A stretch of DNA of 64,000 nt. Origin: Hymenobacter sp. DG25B. Its GTDB lineage: Bacteria; Bacteroidota; Bacteroidia; Cytophagales; Hymenobacteraceae. Below are positions 17,219-25,457 of this stretch, piece after piece. The translations under genes and the position numbers were made by a program. Within the stretch, counting starts at the first letter, position 1; each line of letters opens with the position of its first letter. The stretch lies in contig NZ_CP010057.1 of NCBI RefSeq assembly GCF_000801315.1, positions 62,001 to 126,000 of the forward strand, given 5' to 3'. The notes beneath the pieces are model-generated. The model saw only the letters and a program-made list of their open reading frames with translations, searched no databases and was not told where the DNA came from.

Positions 17219-18409
17219 CTATCGCAATTTCGGCCCCCGGCGCTTCGGCGCGGGGGCTTTTTGTTGGGTAGGCGTTGCCGTACCCGGTGGCACAACTGCC
17301 CCTTTGGGTTCCGTCGGCATCATTACTTGCTGCGGAGCCACGCGCTGCGGCTGATGCAGCTTCACGGCCTGCTCGGTGGCTTGGGTGAAGCGCTGCAGGA
17401 TGGCTTTATCACTAAATTGGGGCTTGGCCGAGCGGGCAATAACGAGGTAGGCACTCTTCAGCTCATCCAGCGTGGCCTGCTCCGTTAGCGCCGCCGGCCG
17501 GGCCATAATGGCGGCCTGCACGTAGTTCATCACCGGCGAGGTCAGCACCGCCCCATTGGGCGCCTTCAGTGCAGCCCCGGTTTCTTCCGCGTGGCGAATC
17601 CCCACCCGCTGGCTGCTGGCCTTCAGCTCGCGCAGCGCCTCGATACGCGCTACTTCCAGCGTGGGTGCCTCCAAGGGCTGTGCCTGGCTGGGCAGGCGGG
17701 CCAGCAGGCCGGCGGCTCCGGGCAGCGGCGTGGTCGCCGCGTCGAGTAGGTAGCGCAGGCGGGTCTGGTTCTCGTGCTGATTGGCGGAAACGCCCACCAC
17801 ACCGGTGTCCCGCGCCAGGTTGAAATCCCGGTAGACTTTTTCAAAGCTGATGCGGTAGCCGGCCTGGTGGCCCAGCTGCATCAGCACCGCCTGCATAATG
17901 CGGCCGTTGCCTTCCCGAAATGGATGGACGTGGTTGAAGTGGTCGAGGTAGTAGGCGGCCCGCTCCACGAACTGCGGCTTGGGCAGGCCTTTCAGATTGT
18001 TTTCGGCCGTGAGCTGTTCCGCCAGCGCTTCCACGTCGGCACCGACGCGGCGGTGGTTGGCATAGGTCATCAGGTGGTCGGCCTGCACATTGGGGGCCGG
18101 CTTGTAGCCTTGAAAAGCTCGGTCCTGGCGGGTTTCGCCGGCCCACGGGTACACATCCTGAAACAGATACCGGTGCATGGCGCGCAGGTACTGCTCGTCA
18201 AACCGCAATGGGGTAGGTGGAATGGGATAAGCCGGACCCACGATGGCCTCATCGACCGGCCGGGGGGTAGCCAGCCCCACCTGCGCCCGGATGAGCATCA
18301 GGCGCTTGATGGACAGGTCAGCTTCGAGGCGGTCGAGCTGCACCTCGCTGGTGGCGCGCACATTATTGTAGAGCAACCCATCGGCGGGGTTGGCAAAGAG
18401 GTCGGCCAT
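17219..18409 (-). CDS. Fic-family AMP-transferase-like toxin
   Basis: A 396-residue protein with a Fic domain in the N-terminal half. The catalytic loop HPFREGNGR is at residues 162-170, but the second arginine of the consensus HxFx(D/E)GNGRxxR is Gln (IMQ, residue 173). The flap and core region around YLFQDVYPWAGETRQDRAF fit the VbhT/BepA type. Fic enzymes transfer AMP or another nucleotide to target proteins. The C-terminal half has no recognised domain and ends in a basic tail. Two VbhA-like antitoxin candidates lie upstream on the same strand, and a terminator hairpin separates them from fic. An intact catalytic His suggests activity, possibly altered by the R-to-Q change. Confidence 0.9.
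   Translation of the reverse strand: MADLFANPADGLLYNNVRATSEVQLDRLEADLSIKRLMLIRAQVGLATPRPVDEAIVGPAYPIPPTPLRFDEQYLRAMHRYLFQDVYPWAGETRQDRAFQGYKPAPNVQADHLMTYANHRRVGADVEALAEQLTAENNLKGLPKPQFVERAAYYLDHFNHVHPFREGNGRIMQAVLMQLGHQAGYRISFEKVYRDFNLARDTGVVGVSANQHENQTRLRYLLDAATTPLPGAAGLLARLPSQAQPLEAPTLEVARIEALRELKASSQRVGIRHAEETGAALKAPNGAVLTSPVMNYVQAAIMARPAALTEQATLDELKSAYLVIARSAKPQFSDKAILQRFTQATEQAVKLHQPQRVAPQQVMMPTEPKGAVVPPGTATPTQQKAPAPKRRGPKLR
17233..17262 (+). terminator. Terminator at the end of the tra operon, inside the fic 3' end
   Basis: GCCCCCGGCGC, a TTCG loop, GCGCGGGGGC and a run of five T form a strong rho-independent terminator on the plus strand (one bulged G). It overlaps the last codons of the convergent fic gene, so it would end tra transcription before it runs antisense through fic. 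Confidence 0.75.
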
Positions 18410-18438
18410 AAGGTGGTAAGTACCAGGGCAAGCCTAGC

Positions 18439-18465
18439 AAAAAGCCCGGCAACGCGCCAGGCTTT
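18439..18465 (-). terminator. Hairpin between antitoxin candidate and fic
   Basis: On the minus strand AAAGCCtGGC and GCCgGGCTTT form a stem with a short loop followed by a T run. It lies after the 104-residue antitoxin candidate and before the fic start, so it could limit read-through and keep Fic levels below antitoxin levels. Confidence 0.55.
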
Positions 18466-18498
18466 GCGGAGAATACAAAATGCAGCAGCGCCAGCTGA

Positions 18499-18813
18499 TT
18501 AGGCCAGGCTCACGATGCGCTCTTCGAATTGCAGATAGGGTTCGTAGGGTTGGGCCGGCTCCACGAGCGGGCCTTCGCCCTGCACGTACTTGGCGTGCGG
18601 GTCCGGGCCGGGCGCGGGACCATACTCGGCATCGAGCACAGCGGCCAGCTGCTCCAGGTCAATCTGCCCAGCAATGTAGCGGTTCTGCAGCTCGACCAGT
18701 TGCGCCGAGGGTGGCTGGCTCTGGCTCAGCGACACGCCCACCGCAAACTTTACCACGTCACGGCGCTGCTGCTCGGTGCGCTCGTTTTCGGAGAAATACG
18801 GAGTCTTTTCCAT
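18499..18813 (-). CDS. VbhA-like antitoxin candidate upstream of fic
   Basis: A 104-residue protein. The central part (RRDVVKFAVGV, then LQNRYIAGQIDLEQLAAVL) resembles the helical antitoxin VbhA, in which a short inhibitory helix is followed by a helix pair containing V.G.L....V...L. The class-I inhibitory motif (S/T)xxxE(G/N) is not clearly present: no Glu is seen in the expected place. It precedes fic by 89 bases on the same strand. Assignment is by resemblance and position; the C-terminal 35 residues are extra compared with VbhA. Confidence 0.65.
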   Translation of the reverse strand: MEKTPYFSENERTEQQRRDVVKFAVGVSLSQSQPPSAQLVELQNRYIAGQIDLEQLAAVLDAEYGPAPGPDPHAKYVQGEGPLVEPAQPYEPYLQFEERIVSLA

Positions 18814-18935
18814 CGATACAAGATACGTAGAATTGGCGATAAGGGCGGTCCTGAGCGGTTAATCGGTCCCGGTTGCTTAGCCTGAACAAGAGGGGAAAAT
18901 GCGTGGCTTTCTCCCTCAACAACAACTCAGCCGAC

Positions 18936-19148
18936 TTAATTGCTCTGACCTACCGGATAGTAGCCTTCCAACTGCGCGATTACTTCGGCCAAGCTCAACT
19001 CGCCTTTAATGTAGCGCTGGCTCAACTGCTCGGCAAAGGGGCTCAACTTGCGGCCCTGCGTCGCATTCAACGCGGCGACCCGGTCCGCCAGCGCCTGGCG
19101 CTGCTCCTGAGTTGCCTCTTTGGGACTGAATTTCGGGTTGATGACCAT
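18936..19148 (-). CDS. Second VbhA-like small protein
   Basis: A 70-residue protein whose second half, LSQRYIKGELSLAEVIAQLEGYY, matches the pattern in the neighbouring 104-residue protein (Q.RYI.G...L......L) and in VbhA (V.GEL...DVI..L). The first half contains ALADRVAALNATQGRKLSP, which aligns with the inhibitory helix of VbhA but again lacks the key Glu. It is 122 bases upstream of the other candidate, with a likely common promoter. One of the two may be the real Fic antitoxin, or both may act together (inference). Confidence 0.6.
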   Translation of the reverse strand: MVINPKFSPKEATQEQRQALADRVAALNATQGRKLSPFAEQLSQRYIKGELSLAEVIAQLEGYYPVGQSN

Positions 19149-19211
19149 GCTATTTTGCCCGATTTAGTAGCTTTTCAAGCAGCCAAGATTACCAAGAGCT
19201 TGTGCCACCGC

Positions 19212-19493
19212 TCAGGAATTAATCTGCTGAGCAGTCTGTACATCGGCCAGGGCCGCGTCCAGTACCGTCTGTACGGGCACGGCCAGCAACTCGGCCACCC
19301 GGAGCGCCTCGGCCACGGTCAGGCTGGATGGGTCGGCTTCGCGCTGCTTGATAGTGCGGTAAGTCATTTGCAGGTGTTCCTGCAGCTCGCGCTCGGTGAA
19401 GGAGAAACGGCCGTGGCGCAGCAGGTGGCTGAACTGCTGGCCCGCCGGCCGGGCAGCACCGGGCGGAGCCGAGGGAGGGGAGGGGGTTTTCAT
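19212..19493 (-). CDS. Small HTH-type DNA-binding protein
   Basis: A 93-residue protein with a Pro/Ala-rich start and a Cro/C1-like helix-turn-helix region, FTERELQEHLQMTYRTIKQREADPSSLTVAEALRVAELLAV. The start at 19493 was preferred over an upstream ATG at 19610 that would overlap the preceding gene. It lies between the methyltransferase-like gene and the two antitoxin candidates on the same strand, and could regulate this minus-strand block. Confidence 0.65.
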   Translation of the reverse strand: MKTPSPPSAPPGAARPAGQQFSHLLRHGRFSFTERELQEHLQMTYRTIKQREADPSSLTVAEALRVAELLAVPVQTVLDAALADVQTAQQINS

Positions 19494-19599
19494 GCAAGCA
19501 GTATAACGCTTCCCGGCATTACGGGAGAAGGAGCAGGGCGATACTCCACTTACCCGGTCACGTGCCAGCGGACGGTAGCCCGCCCGCTGGCATCGGTGC

Positions 19600-21234
19600 T
19601 CAGGCCGCAAGCTGCAGTTGCATTTGGGTACCGGGCGCGGCCAGCGGCTCTGCCTCGGGCACTAGGGGGTGGGTCTTCGCGGTGGCGGCTTTGTCCTGGC
19701 GGGCGCGATAGGCGGTCATCTCAGGGCCGGGCAGCCACTGCTTGCCGGCGCAGGCCCGAAGGTTGAACTCCTGCCAGAGAAATTCCTCGCGGAAAATCAG
19801 GTGCACCGTGCCCTTCTTAAAGGCCCGGATTTCAAAGAACCGGCTGTAGACCGTGTACACGCCGTTCGGGTTGGGGTTCTGATTGCCGTAGCGGTCAAGG
19901 GCGGTATCGATGCCCACGCAGGTATCGTAGTTCTCACCCGTCAGGTAGCACATCACCCGGTCGATGTCGGCGTAGTCGTCGCGGCGGCTCCAGTTCACCC
20001 GAAAGCCCTTGCCGGAGAAGCTTTCTTCCACCGCGTAGGGCAGAATCACCTTGCGGTTCACTTTCCATTGCGAGTTGGTTACCCAGCCCTCGACGTGCAG
20101 GCGGTTTTCCTTGTGGTACTTGGTAAAGGTGTCGAATACCGATTCCACGGCCTGTTCCATGATGGTTTCGCGGTTGTCGAGCACCAGCGCCACCAACTCA
20201 GCTACGGCCTCGTGAGTGAACTCCTGGTAGCCTTGGGCCTTGCTGAAGGCCGCGAAGTTGCGGCGCACGTCAGCCGTCATCAGCTTCTGAATGTTCACCT
20301 TATCGAGTACCAGCCCCCAGATTTGCTGGTTCATATCGTCGGCGAAGTTGTTGTAGCTCGTGCGCAGGCTGCCGCGCTCCAAGCTGGCCTCGGCCAGTTT
20401 AAGCACGTCCTGATAGTCGTTGCGCAACAGGCTTTTGGCGTAGAACTTCATCCCTTCGCGGGCCTGCAAATAGGCGGCGTACTGCGCTTTCAGGCCCTCA
20501 TATTCGGCCGCCATGTTGCCGATAACGTCGCGGGTGGCCACGGCATTAGCGAAGAGGTTTTCGTTTAGCTCCGGCCCCCGGCGGCCCCGGCTGCTGAACT
20601 CAAACGTGAGGCGGTCGGCCTTGGCGGGCTTGTGCAGCCGGACCAAGCTAACCCCTACGTTGGTGGGGCGCTCGGCCTCGGCAAACACAGCCCCCAGCTC
20701 CTCACTGGTGCCGTGGTCCTCGATGAGGCGGGCCAGCAGCTGCCGGGTTTCGGTGTAGGGGTTGGCCAGCGTTTCGGTGTTGAGCAGGCATACTACGTCG
20801 CCGCCGGCAGCTACCACGTCCCAGGCCTTGAGCAAATGTCGGTCGCCGTTGGAAAATGGCGGGTTCATAATAATGAGGTCGAAAAAATGGTCGCCCCGGT
20901 AGTTCAGAAAGTCGTTGGCAATGACCTTGTAACCCTTGTCATGCAGCACGGCGCGCAGCTCGGGGTCGGCCTCACAGCAATACACGTTTTGCTTGCCGCT
21001 GCGGCTATGGTAATCCTCCCGGTCCAGCCAGGCCGTCAGCTCGTCCACGATGGCCCCGCTGCCGGCGCTGGGCTCCAGAATGGTAAGCTTGCGCAAAGCC
21101 GCGGCGGCCGGATTGTAGCGGCGGTACCGGTCGCCGCTCTCGGCTTCGTCGCCGGTAGGAGCGGGATTGAAAAACGGTTCGAGCATGCGCTGAATAACGG
21201 CGGCCGGGGTAGGAAAGAATTCAGGATTAAGCAT
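19600..21234 (-). CDS. DNA methyltransferase-like protein (DUF4942 type)
   Basis: A 544-residue protein. An N-terminal adenine-methyltransferase core contains the SAM-binding motif LEPSAGSG (residues 53-60) and the catalytic motif NPPF (124-127), as in N6-adenine enzymes. The C-terminal half contains the DUF4942-like region (DFNKVL-type helices and a YTVYSRFFEIRAFKKGTVHL segment). ATG 21234 is used because MLNPEFFPTP is the conserved start of the domain. Such proteins are frequent on Bacteroidota mobile elements; protection of transferred DNA from host restriction is a likely role. No cognate endonuclease lies adjacent. Confidence 0.8.
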   Translation of the reverse strand: MLNPEFFPTPAAVIQRMLEPFFNPAPTGDEAESGDRYRRYNPAAAALRKLTILEPSAGSGAIVDELTAWLDREDYHSRSGKQNVYCCEADPELRAVLHDKGYKVIANDFLNYRGDHFFDLIIMNPPFSNGDRHLLKAWDVVAAGGDVVCLLNTETLANPYTETRQLLARLIEDHGTSEELGAVFAEAERPTNVGVSLVRLHKPAKADRLTFEFSSRGRRGPELNENLFANAVATRDVIGNMAAEYEGLKAQYAAYLQAREGMKFYAKSLLRNDYQDVLKLAEASLERGSLRTSYNNFADDMNQQIWGLVLDKVNIQKLMTADVRRNFAAFSKAQGYQEFTHEAVAELVALVLDNRETIMEQAVESVFDTFTKYHKENRLHVEGWVTNSQWKVNRKVILPYAVEESFSGKGFRVNWSRRDDYADIDRVMCYLTGENYDTCVGIDTALDRYGNQNPNPNGVYTVYSRFFEIRAFKKGTVHLIFREEFLWQEFNLRACAGKQWLPGPEMTAYRARQDKAATAKTHPLVPEAEPLAAPGTQMQLQLAA

Positions 21235-21478
21235 GACGTCTGACGGGGCTAAAATGATAGTGAACAACCACTTGCTTATCCTATTAAACGCCATTTCAAA
21301 TGTTTTTGTTGCTAAAAAGACAACAATATTTCACTAAAATCAACTGTCCGCTTTGGCCGCTTAAACCCTTCTTCCCCTTTGTTCCATATTGATTTTGCCA
21401 GCGGCACGCTGGCTCAAACACTGCGCTGGCGGTACCGGCCCTTGCCGGTTCGGCCAGCAGCCATTAAACAAGGAGGAA

Positions 21479-21596
21479 GGCCCGGCCCAGGCAGCGGCGC
21501 TTACTCGGGGGCGGGGCTAGGCCTTCCGTCGCGACCAGCGGGAGCAGAGGAGAGCCGGCCCCGCCCCCGAGTAAGCGCCGCTGCCTGGGCCGGGCC
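21479..21596. repeat. Perfect 39-bp inverted repeat
   Basis: Positions 21479-21517 and 21558-21596 are exact reverse complements (39 of 39), separated by 40 bases. The arms are very G+C-rich and contain GGCGCTTACTCGGGGG. A near-copy of a loop segment, GCGACCAGCGGGAGC (21531-21545), occurs again as GCGACCAACGGGAGC (21634-21648). The whole 21235-21829 stretch has no convincing gene: besides this repeat it holds only the ars promoter. The repeat could be a bidirectional terminator, a remnant of a mobile element or a recombination target. Confidence 0.85.
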
Positions 21597-21760
21597 GGTG
21601 GGAGGATTTTTTTGCGAGAAGGATAGGAAGGGCGCGACCAACGGGAGCGGTGAATAGCACGGCAGCGCAGCGAACTCCTGCATAGCCTGGCCCAATGGGC
21701 TCGCGCCGCCAGCAATACCTTAAAACAGCTCGTTTTCCGCCCAGGAAGAAATATTTTAGC

Positions 21761-21805
21761 TATGTCGTAAACTTACGTCATTCTATGTCGTATATTTGCG
21801 ACATA
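21761..21805 (+). promoter_or_regulatory. Double ArsR operator overlapping the ars promoter
   Basis: TATGTCG (21784-21790) and CGACATA (21799-21805) form a perfect inverted repeat around TATATTTG (21791-21798), which matches the Bacteroidota -7 consensus TAnnTTTG exactly. A second, weaker copy of the 22-base site starts at 21761 (17 of 22 matches). ArsR bound here would block RNA polymerase until arsenite is present. Confidence 0.75.
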
Positions 21806-21829
21806 CTTCCGACTTTGCTCCTGACTGCT

Positions 21830-22096
21830 ATGTCTTCCAACGCGGATACCTTGATTCATCCCCTGCTGCGCGTGGTGCTCGAACGGGTACTGCGCACCGA
21901 ATGCCTCGTCCTAGAAGGCCTGCGGCTCCAGACCCAGAGCTACAACGGCCAACCCGGCGGCGGCGGCGAGCAGCGGTTGAAAGCTGCCGAACAGCGCGCC
22001 TACCAGCGGGCCGAAATCCTGCTCACCCAACTGCTGGCCGCGACGGCAGCCACGCCAGCATCCATTCCCAACGCACTCCCCGATTCCTCCTCATGA
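21830..22096 (+). CDS. Small helical protein at the head of the ars operon
   Basis: An 88-residue protein, [16 protein letters not shown] onwards, that is mostly helical, with a Gly/Gln-rich turn ([19 protein letters not shown]) and no Cys. It starts 25 bases after the ArsR operator and its stop overlaps the arsR start (ATGA), so it is probably translated with arsR. No family was recognised. An upstream in-frame ATG (21695) would run through the operator and was rejected. Confidence 0.6.
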   Translation: MSSNADTLIHPLLRVVLERVLRTECLVLEGLRLQTQSYNGQPGGGGEQRLKAAEQRAYQRAEILLTQLLAATAATPASIPNALPDSSS

Positions 22097-22443
22097 CCTA
22101 CGCTAAAACCGCCGCCTTCACCGAAGAGCAGCAGCACCTAGCCCGCGTGGCCAAGGCCCTGGCCCACCCGGCGCGAGTGGCCATCATCCAGTTCCTGGCC
22201 AGCAAAAAGACCTGCATCTCCGGCGACATCGCCGCCGAGCTGCCGCTCTCGCGCACCACGGTGTTCCAGCACCTGCAAGAGCTAAAGGCGCTGGATTTGA
22301 TACGCGGCGAAATCGACGGGCTCACCGTCTGCTACTGCCTCAATACCGAGCTGCTGCAACAGGTACATCAGCAGTTCACCGCCTTTTTCATCGAGGCCAC
22401 GAGCGGCGCCGCTTGCGGCCCCGATGATGCCTGCGCCTGCTAA
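22093..22443 (+). CDS. arsR: ArsR-family arsenic-responsive repressor
   Basis: A 116-residue winged-helix repressor. [21 protein letters not shown] and [21 protein letters not shown] form the HTH core. Cys residues are present in [10 protein letters not shown] near the DNA-binding region and in a C-terminal CGPDDACAC cluster, either of which might bind As(III). It would repress the operon through the operator at 21761-21805 and be released by arsenite. It overlaps the preceding small gene by 4 bases and is followed by the DUF6428 gene. Confidence 0.9.
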   Translation: MTYAKTAAFTEEQQHLARVAKALAHPARVAIIQFLASKKTCISGDIAAELPLSRTTVFQHLQELKALDLIRGEIDGLTVCYCLNTELLQQVHQQFTAFFIEATSGAACGPDDACAC

Positions 22444-22484
22444 CCATCCTCCCTCTAACTCTCCCCTTTTTACGAAGCAACGCC

Positions 22485-22949
22485 ATGAAAATCTCTGAAA
22501 TCAAAAAGGCCCTGACCGAAGTGGACGCCATCAACTTCCGCCTGCCCACGGGCGAGTACCTGCCTTCCCATTTCCACGTCACGGAAGTGGGCTTGGTGAG
22601 CAAGCATTTCATCGACTGCGGCGGCGTGGAGCGCCAGGAAACCGTGGCCAACTTTCAGCTCTGGGAGGCCGGTGACTACGACCACCGCCTAGCTCCCCAG
22701 AAATTCCTGCACATCCTGAAGCTCTCGGAGAAAATCTTGGGACAGGAAGACTTGGACATTGAAGTAGAGTATCAGCAGGCCACCATCGGCAAGTTCGGCC
22801 TGACCTTCGACGGCACCGATTTCGTGCTCATGCCCAAGCAAACCGCCTGCCTGGCCCAGGATGCCTGCGGCATTCCGGCGGCCCAGCAGTTCGCGCTGCC
22901 CCAGCTGCAAACGGCCGGCGGCTGCACGCCGGGCGGCGGGTGCTGCTAA
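22485..22949 (+). CDS. DUF6428 family protein
   Basis: A 154-residue cytoplasmic protein starting MKISEIKKALTEVDAINFRLP, with conserved LPSHFHVTEVG, DCGG and ETVANFQLWE blocks that fit the DUF6428 family, commonly found in Bacteroidota ars operons. The C-terminus carries two Cys-rich stretches (TACLAQDACGIP and GGCTPGGGCC). The His and Cys residues suggest metal or metalloid binding, but its biochemical role is not known. It lies between arsR and the metallophosphoesterase, 41 and 72 bases apart. Confidence 0.8.
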   Translation: MKISEIKKALTEVDAINFRLPTGEYLPSHFHVTEVGLVSKHFIDCGGVERQETVANFQLWEAGDYDHRLAPQKFLHILKLSEKILGQEDLDIEVEYQQATIGKFGLTFDGTDFVLMPKQTACLAQDACGIPAAQQFALPQLQTAGGCTPGGGCC

Positions 22950-23021
22950 AATGACCACGCGGCGCGGCCCTCCCGGGTCGCGCCGCGTGACTTATCCCCC
23001 AATCCATTCCGCCCGATTTCG

Positions 23022-23795
23022 ATGACAATTGCCTTTTTCTCCGACGTGCACGGCAATCTGCCGGCCTTGGAAGCGGTGCTGGCCGATATGGAGCAGCGCC
23101 GGCCCGACATGATTTTCTGCCTGGGCGATTTGGTGGGCTACGCGCCCTGGCCCAACGAAGTGGTTAACGAGGTGCGCCGCCGCGGCATCCCCACATTGGC
23201 CGGTAACTACGACCAGGGCATCGGGCTGGCCAGCAGCAACTGCGGCTGCGCTTACAAAACCGACACCGAAAAGGACCTGGGCGCGCAAAGCATTGCCTAT
23301 ACCAACCATATCATGGGCGACGAGGAGCGGCGCTACCTGCGCCTGCTGCCCAAACACATGCGGCTGGAGTTTCAGGAGGAGCCCTGCACCCTGAACCTGC
23401 TGATGGTGCACGGCTCGCCGCGCAAAATTAATGAGTACCTGTTTGAAGACCGGCCCGAGGCCAGCTTTCTGCGGGTGTTGGCCGAGGCCAACGCCGATAT
23501 TATGCTATTCGGGCATACTCACAAGCCCTACCACCGCACCTTCGCCTACGAAGTGGAAGGCGAAACCCGCTACCGCCACGCCCTCAACATCGGCTCGGTG
23601 GGCAAGCCCAAGGACGGTGACCCACGCGCGGCTTACCAGTTGCTGCACCTCGACGAAAACACGAAGCTCACGGACCCTGGCAGCGTGCGCTCGGAACTTA
23701 TTCGGGTCGAATACGACGTGGAGAAAGCCGCCCAGGCCGTGGAGGCCTCCCCGCTGCCGAACGAATACGCCGACATGCTGCGCAAAGCCTATTAA
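23022..23795 (+). CDS. Calcineurin-like metallophosphoesterase
   Basis: A 257-residue protein with all family motifs: DVHGN (Asp8, His10), GDLVGYAPWP (Asp36), GNYD (61-64, Tyr in place of the usual His), VHGSPR and GHTHKPY. It would hydrolyse a phosphomonoester or diester using two metal ions. Similar genes are often found beside arsenic genes in Bacteroidota, but the substrate is unknown. It follows the DUF6428 gene and precedes the acetyltransferase by 12 bases, so it appears to belong to the ars operon. Confidence 0.85.
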   Translation: MTIAFFSDVHGNLPALEAVLADMEQRRPDMIFCLGDLVGYAPWPNEVVNEVRRRGIPTLAGNYDQGIGLASSNCGCAYKTDTEKDLGAQSIAYTNHIMGDEERRYLRLLPKHMRLEFQEEPCTLNLLMVHGSPRKINEYLFEDRPEASFLRVLAEANADIMLFGHTHKPYHRTFAYEVEGETRYRHALNIGSVGKPKDGDPRAAYQLLHLDENTKLTDPGSVRSELIRVEYDVEKAAQAVEASPLPNEYADMLRKAY

Positions 23796-23807
23796 GCTAC
23801 CAACCCG

Positions 23808-24302
23808 ATGACCATTCAACCACTCGCGGAAACCCACTGGCCCGCCGTGCGTGCCATCTACGAGCAAGGCATTGCCACGGGCAACGCCACGTTTGAAACG
23901 CAGGCCCCCGAATGGGAGGCCTGGGACCGGGCGCACCTGGCCCACAGCCGCCTGGTCGCCGTCGATGACTCCGGCATGGTGCTGGGCTGGGCTGCGCTCT
24001 CGCCGGTGTCGAGCCGCTGCGTGTACGGCGGGGTGGCCGAACTCAGCATCTACATCGCCACTGACGCCCGGGGGCAGGGCGTGGGCCGGCAGCTGCTGCA
24101 GGCCTTGATTGCGGACTCGGAGGCCCACGGCATCTGGACGCTGCAAGCCGGCACCTTCGAGGAAAACCGCGCCAGCATTGGCCTGCATACGCAGGCGGGT
24201 TTTCGCGTCATCGGCCACCGCGAACGGATTGGCCAGCACCACGGCGTGTGGCGCAATACGGTGCAGATGGAGCGGCGCAGCTCCTCCGTCGGGGTCGCTT
24301 AA
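23808..24302 (+). CDS. arsN1: ArsN1-type GNAT acetyltransferase
   Basis: A 164-residue acetyltransferase. It has the GNAT acetyl-CoA motif [12 protein letters not shown] and the family start [30 protein letters not shown], plus the C-terminal [22 protein letters not shown] block typical of phosphinothricin/arsinothricin acetyltransferases. ArsN1 confers resistance to the organoarsenical arsinothricin by N-acetylation. Its place between the phosphoesterase and ACR3 supports the arsenical role; other substrates such as phosphinothricin cannot be excluded. Confidence 0.85.
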   Translation: MTIQPLAETHWPAVRAIYEQGIATGNATFETQAPEWEAWDRAHLAHSRLVAVDDSGMVLGWAALSPVSSRCVYGGVAELSIYIATDARGQGVGRQLLQALIADSEAHGIWTLQAGTFEENRASIGLHTQAGFRVIGHRERIGQHHGVWRNTVQMERRSSSVGVA

Positions 24303-24315
24303 TTCACTATTTTCT

Positions 24316-25422
24316 ATGACAACCCTGAATCAACCCCTGCCCGCCGCCCCGGCCCCCGCCGCGCTGGCTGAAAAGAAACTTTCGGGCCTCGACCGGGGCC
24401 TCACGCTCTGGATATTCCTGGCCATGGCGCTGGGCGTCGGCCTGGGCTACTTTGTGCCCGGCATCAACGGGGCCATCAACTACTTCTCAGTGGGCACGGT
24501 GAACGTGCCGCTGGCCATCGGCCTGATTCTGATGATGTACCCGCCGCTGGCTAAGGTCAAGTACGAGCAGCTGCCCACGGTCTTCAAAAACACGCGCATC
24601 ATCGGCCTCTCCCTGTTCCTAAACTGGATTCTGGGCCCCCTGCTCATGTTTTTCCTAGCCATCTGGCTGCTGCCCGACAAGCCCGAATACATGATGGGCC
24701 TGATTCTCATCGGCATCGCCCGCTGCATTGCCATGGTGTTCGTGTGGAACGACCTGGCCGATGGCAGCCGCGAATACGCCGCCGGGCTGGTGGCGCTCAA
24801 CTCCATCTTTCAGGTGCTGTTCTACTCGGTGCTGGCCTGGCTGTTCATCACCGTGCTACCGCCTTATTTCGGCCTGAAGGGCTACGCGGTGAACATCGGC
24901 ATCTGGGACATTGCCCGGAGCGTGCTCGTGTACCTGGGCATTCCGTTCGCGGCGGGGTTTCTCTCGCGCACCATCCTGCGCCGGCTGAAAGGCGACGCAT
25001 GGTACGAGAACGTCTACATCCCGGCCATCAGCCCCATTACGCTGGTGGCGCTGCTGCTCACCATCGTGGTCATGTTCAGCCTCAAGGGCGAAACCATCGT
25101 GCAGGTGCCGCTCGATGTGCTGCGCATCGCCCTGCCGCTGGCCCTGTACTTCGGCATCATGTTCGTGCTCAGCTTCGCGGCCGGCAAGTACCTAGGGGCC
25201 GACTACGCCGAGAATGCCAGCATTGCTTTCACGGCCACTGGCAACAACTTCGAGCTGGCCATCGCCGTGGCCATCGGGGTATTCGGGCTGAACTCGGGCC
25301 AAGCCTTCGCCGGCGTTATCGGCCCGCTGATTGAGGTGCCGGCGCTGATTGCGCTGGTTAACCTGGCCTTCTGGTTCCGCCGCCGCTGGTACGGCGGCAA
25401 AACGGTGGCTTCGGCCGCGTAA
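24316..25422 (+). CDS. acr3: Arsenite efflux transporter, ACR3 family
   Basis: A 368-residue inner-membrane protein with about ten transmembrane helices. The conserved [17 protein letters not shown] segment contains the essential Cys (about residue 137), and [18 protein letters not shown] near the C-terminus is a further ACR3 signature. It exports arsenite, likely driven by the proton-motive force. ATG 24316 is the first start in frame after the ArsN1 gene and gives a normal length. With ArsC next door it forms the core of the arsenic pathway. Confidence 0.95.
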   Translation: MTTLNQPLPAAPAPAALAEKKLSGLDRGLTLWIFLAMALGVGLGYFVPGINGAINYFSVGTVNVPLAIGLILMMYPPLAKVKYEQLPTVFKNTRIIGLSLFLNWILGPLLMFFLAIWLLPDKPEYMMGLILIGIARCIAMVFVWNDLADGSREYAAGLVALNSIFQVLFYSVLAWLFITVLPPYFGLKGYAVNIGIWDIARSVLVYLGIPFAAGFLSRTILRRLKGDAWYENVYIPAISPITLVALLLTIVVMFSLKGETIVQVPLDVLRIALPLALYFGIMFVLSFAAGKYLGADYAENASIAFTATGNNFELAIAVAIGVFGLNSGQAFAGVIGPLIEVPALIALVNLAFWFRRRWYGGKTVASAA

Positions 25423-25457
25423 CTCTTCCCCTCTTCCTCCTGCTTTTTTCCCTGCTC

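Noticed and set aside
21464..21715. Open frames within the 39-bp repeat
   Set aside because: They read through both arms of the palindrome and have no family-like features.
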